DNA of 46,414 nucleotides from NCBI GenBank assembly GCA_021151685.1, contig JAGKWS010000032.1:1-46414 (forward strand). The letters are read 5' to 3'. Under the pieces are notes generated by a model. It saw nothing but the letters and a program-made list of their open reading frames with translations, did no database searches and had not been told where the DNA came from. Below are positions 45,452-46,414 of this stretch, one piece after another; positions within the stretch are counted from its first letter, which is position 1, and each line of letters starts with the position of its first letter. The position numbers were made by a program, and so were the translations under genes. Source of the DNA: Chitinophagaceae bacterium. Its GTDB lineage: Bacteria > Bacteroidota > Bacteroidia > Chitinophagales > Chitinophagaceae.

Positions 45452-45865
45452 TCATTTCAGGGGTACCATACATTGCACATCGGTGGGGTTCAGGTACATT
45501 TCCACACAATAGCCGTCTGGTGCTATGTCGGTGCGTGCTATCATAGTGGCAAAGCAATTTCGTATTGCCTGTGTGTCGGTCATGAAGTTTTTGATAATGG
45601 TAGAGATATACCTGCCATTCCGTATCTCAAACCGTGTAAAGCGTGCGTCAGTAGGGGGCATGTCTGTATCGGCAAGACTTGTTGCTGCTTTGTATATAAT
45701 GCCTCCTTTACCATCGGGCCACGATATGCCAAAATAGGTTCTGCCATTGCCGGGTGGGTAAAGCTGATGCAGTGTGTCATATGCAGACTTTATAGCAGTA
45801 GGAAATGGATTCACATCCAGGCAGTACACAACAATGGGTTGCGGAATGGTGATAATGTCCATCAT
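45452..45865 (-). CDS. GyrI-like small-molecule-binding domain protein
   Basis: 137 aa. Alternating strands and helices with the closing pattern GYCVEMYLNPTD..VPLK, typical of GyrI-like/effector-binding domains (SOUL-like fold). No DNA-binding region is present, so it is a stand-alone ligand binder rather than a MerR/AraC regulator. Two direct repeats lie just upstream of its ATG. It is the only gene between ctaB and pyrD. Moderately sure of the family, not of the ligand. Confidence 0.55.
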   Translation of the reverse strand: MMDIITIPQPIVVYCLDVNPFPTAIKSAYDTLHQLYPPGNGRTYFGISWPDGKGGIIYKAATSLADTDMPPTDARFTRFEIRNGRYISTIIKNFMTDTQAIRNCFATMIARTDIAPDGYCVEMYLNPTDVQCMVPLK

Positions 45866-45868
45866 AGG

Positions 45869-45902
45869 CTATTTTGCAATTAAGGTATGTACTATTTTGC
45901 AA
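45869..45902. repeat. Two 11-base direct repeats upstream of the GyrI-like gene
   Basis: CTATTTTGCAA occurs at 45869-45879 and 45892-45902, exactly 23 bases apart (about two DNA turns), starting 4 bases before the ATG of the minus-strand gene. Likely operator half-sites or a duplicated promoter segment. Confidence 0.5.
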
Positions 45903-46231
45903 ACATGGCAATGCTGTAGAAACGAAAATACTACCCTGTACATTATGGAGAAAACTGGCCACATTGCCTGCCTTTCCGGTTCGGAAAGGACAGGCGCATC
46001 CGTTTACTGGTGGTGGGTGAACAGGGGCTGATGCCGAAAAGCCACTGCAGTTACCCGGGCGCATTGCCCTGCAAACTGTCAGGATCAGGGTGTTTTGTAT
46101 GCTTAAATCTGTTGGGAAATAGGCATGTATTTATTAAAGACACCGACAGAACTGCGTTTGGTTGGGTGCCGGAATAAAAATACTACCCATATTTGTAGGT
46201 AATATATACCCGTAGCCACCCTTTGCGGTGT
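45903..46231. other. Intergenic region between the GyrI-like gene and pyrD
   Basis: About 330 bases without a supportable gene. It holds a hairpin at 45966-45995 (GCCTG and CCTTTCCG pairing with CGGAAAGG and CAGGC, with one bulged A). A 28-codon open frame overlapping that hairpin has no support. The right end carries the pyrD promoter. Confidence 0.5.
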
Positions 46232-46239
46232 TATATTTG
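46232..46239 (+). promoter_or_regulatory. -7 element for pyrD
   Basis: TATATTTG, full match to TAnnTTTG, 28 bases before the ATG at 46268. The expected leader is about 22 bases. No -33 TTTG at N19. Confidence 0.5.
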
Positions 46240-46267
46240 CAATGTTTTTCCGAAGTATATATAATTC

Positions 46268-46414
46268 ATGTATTCAATTATTCGTTCCCTGCTTTTTCGT
46301 GTAGATGCCGAGAAAGTGCATTACATGGTCATGCGTTGGCTCACAACCGCTACCAACATTGCGCCACTGCGTGCCATTATAAAAGGTATGTTTACGGTAA
46401 AAGCACCTTCGTTA
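46268..46414 (+). CDS. pyrD: Dihydroorotate dehydrogenase (quinone-type), N-terminal part; runs off the window
   Basis: 49 codons from the ATG to the window edge, with no stop. The N-terminus (MYSIIRSLLFRVDAEKVHYM...) is the short amphipathic membrane-association helix pattern, LLF-x-x-D-x-EK-x-H, of class 2 dihydroorotate dehydrogenases, which oxidise dihydroorotate in pyrimidine synthesis and pass electrons to quinone. The FMN barrel lies outside the window. Identified from this N-terminus and length pattern only. Confidence 0.75.
   Translation, partial: MYSIIRSLLFRVDAEKVHYMVMRWLTTATNIAPLRAIIKGMFTVKAPSL

Noticed and set aside
45945..46031. 28-codon open frame in the pyrD upstream region
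   Set aside because: No start signal or conservation cue and it overlaps a hairpin.

Overview
The window reads as part of a Bacteroidota chromosome, most likely Chitinophagia/Chitinophagales. Evidence: a type IX secretion (gliding-motility type) C-terminal sorting domain on a large adhesin; several upstream regions with the Bacteroidota promoter pattern TTTG-N~19-TAnnTTTG; almost no Shine-Dalgarno sequences; a ParE, a DnaE and a split cytochrome oxidase cluster of the Bacteroidota kind; and TonB/CarboxypepD-type outer-membrane proteins. No transposase, integrase, CRISPR array or tRNA was seen. The family and order assignment is inference.

Layout. (1) 1-361: 3' end of a 5S rRNA with its terminator, followed by a decayed second copy of the same downstream segment. 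(2) 362-6584, minus strand: parE, then an operon of a SAM methyltransferase, a 1005-aa glycosyltransferase fusion (polyprenyl-phosphate sugar synthase + GT39-like membrane transferase + TPR) and a stand-alone HsdR_N-type nuclease-fold protein. (3) 6701-9463, plus strand: a second methyltransferase, a fatty-acid desaturase and a zinc-ribbon methyltransferase, diverging from region 2 and probably forming one envelope lipid/glycan locus with it. (4) 9543-15194, minus strand: a T9SS adhesin (beta-propeller, six Big-like repeats, CHU_C domain) and a secreted M28 metallopeptidase. (5) 15382-18679, plus strand: a Pro/Ala-rich exported protein, an AHSA1/SRPBCC protein behind a long leader, and a MATE transporter. 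(6) 18846-28414, plus strand: a tight envelope operon of TonB-dependent receptor, large TPR protein, plug-less beta-barrel and a membrane-anchored HU-CCDC81/SPOR protein, followed by a Rossmann-fold protein and GluQ-RS. (7) 28423-32813, minus strand: an overlapping type I secretion-like operon (ABC, HlyD, TolC) whose ABC ATPase has degenerate motifs. (8) 33311-39003: dnaE, a small secreted Cys protein, an anchored unknown protein and a Sel1-repeat protein. (9) 39047-45327: accessory cytochrome c oxidase genes (ctaB, two subunit III, subunit IV, SCO, DUF420), interrupted between SCO and DUF420 by an oppositely oriented polysaccharide deacetylase-formyltransferase pair. (10) 45452-46414: a GyrI-like effector-binding protein and the start of pyrD.

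The features most worth following up are the operon that puts a predicted DNA-binding HU-CCDC81/SPOR inner-membrane protein with TPR and outer-membrane barrel proteins (a possible chromosome-to-envelope link); the deacetylase-formyltransferase pair, which could swap N-acetyl for N-formyl on a surface sugar; the one-polypeptide sugar-lipid synthase/transferase; and the export ABC protein with a degenerate nucleotide-binding domain. All functions are read from sequence motifs by eye; no database search was run.
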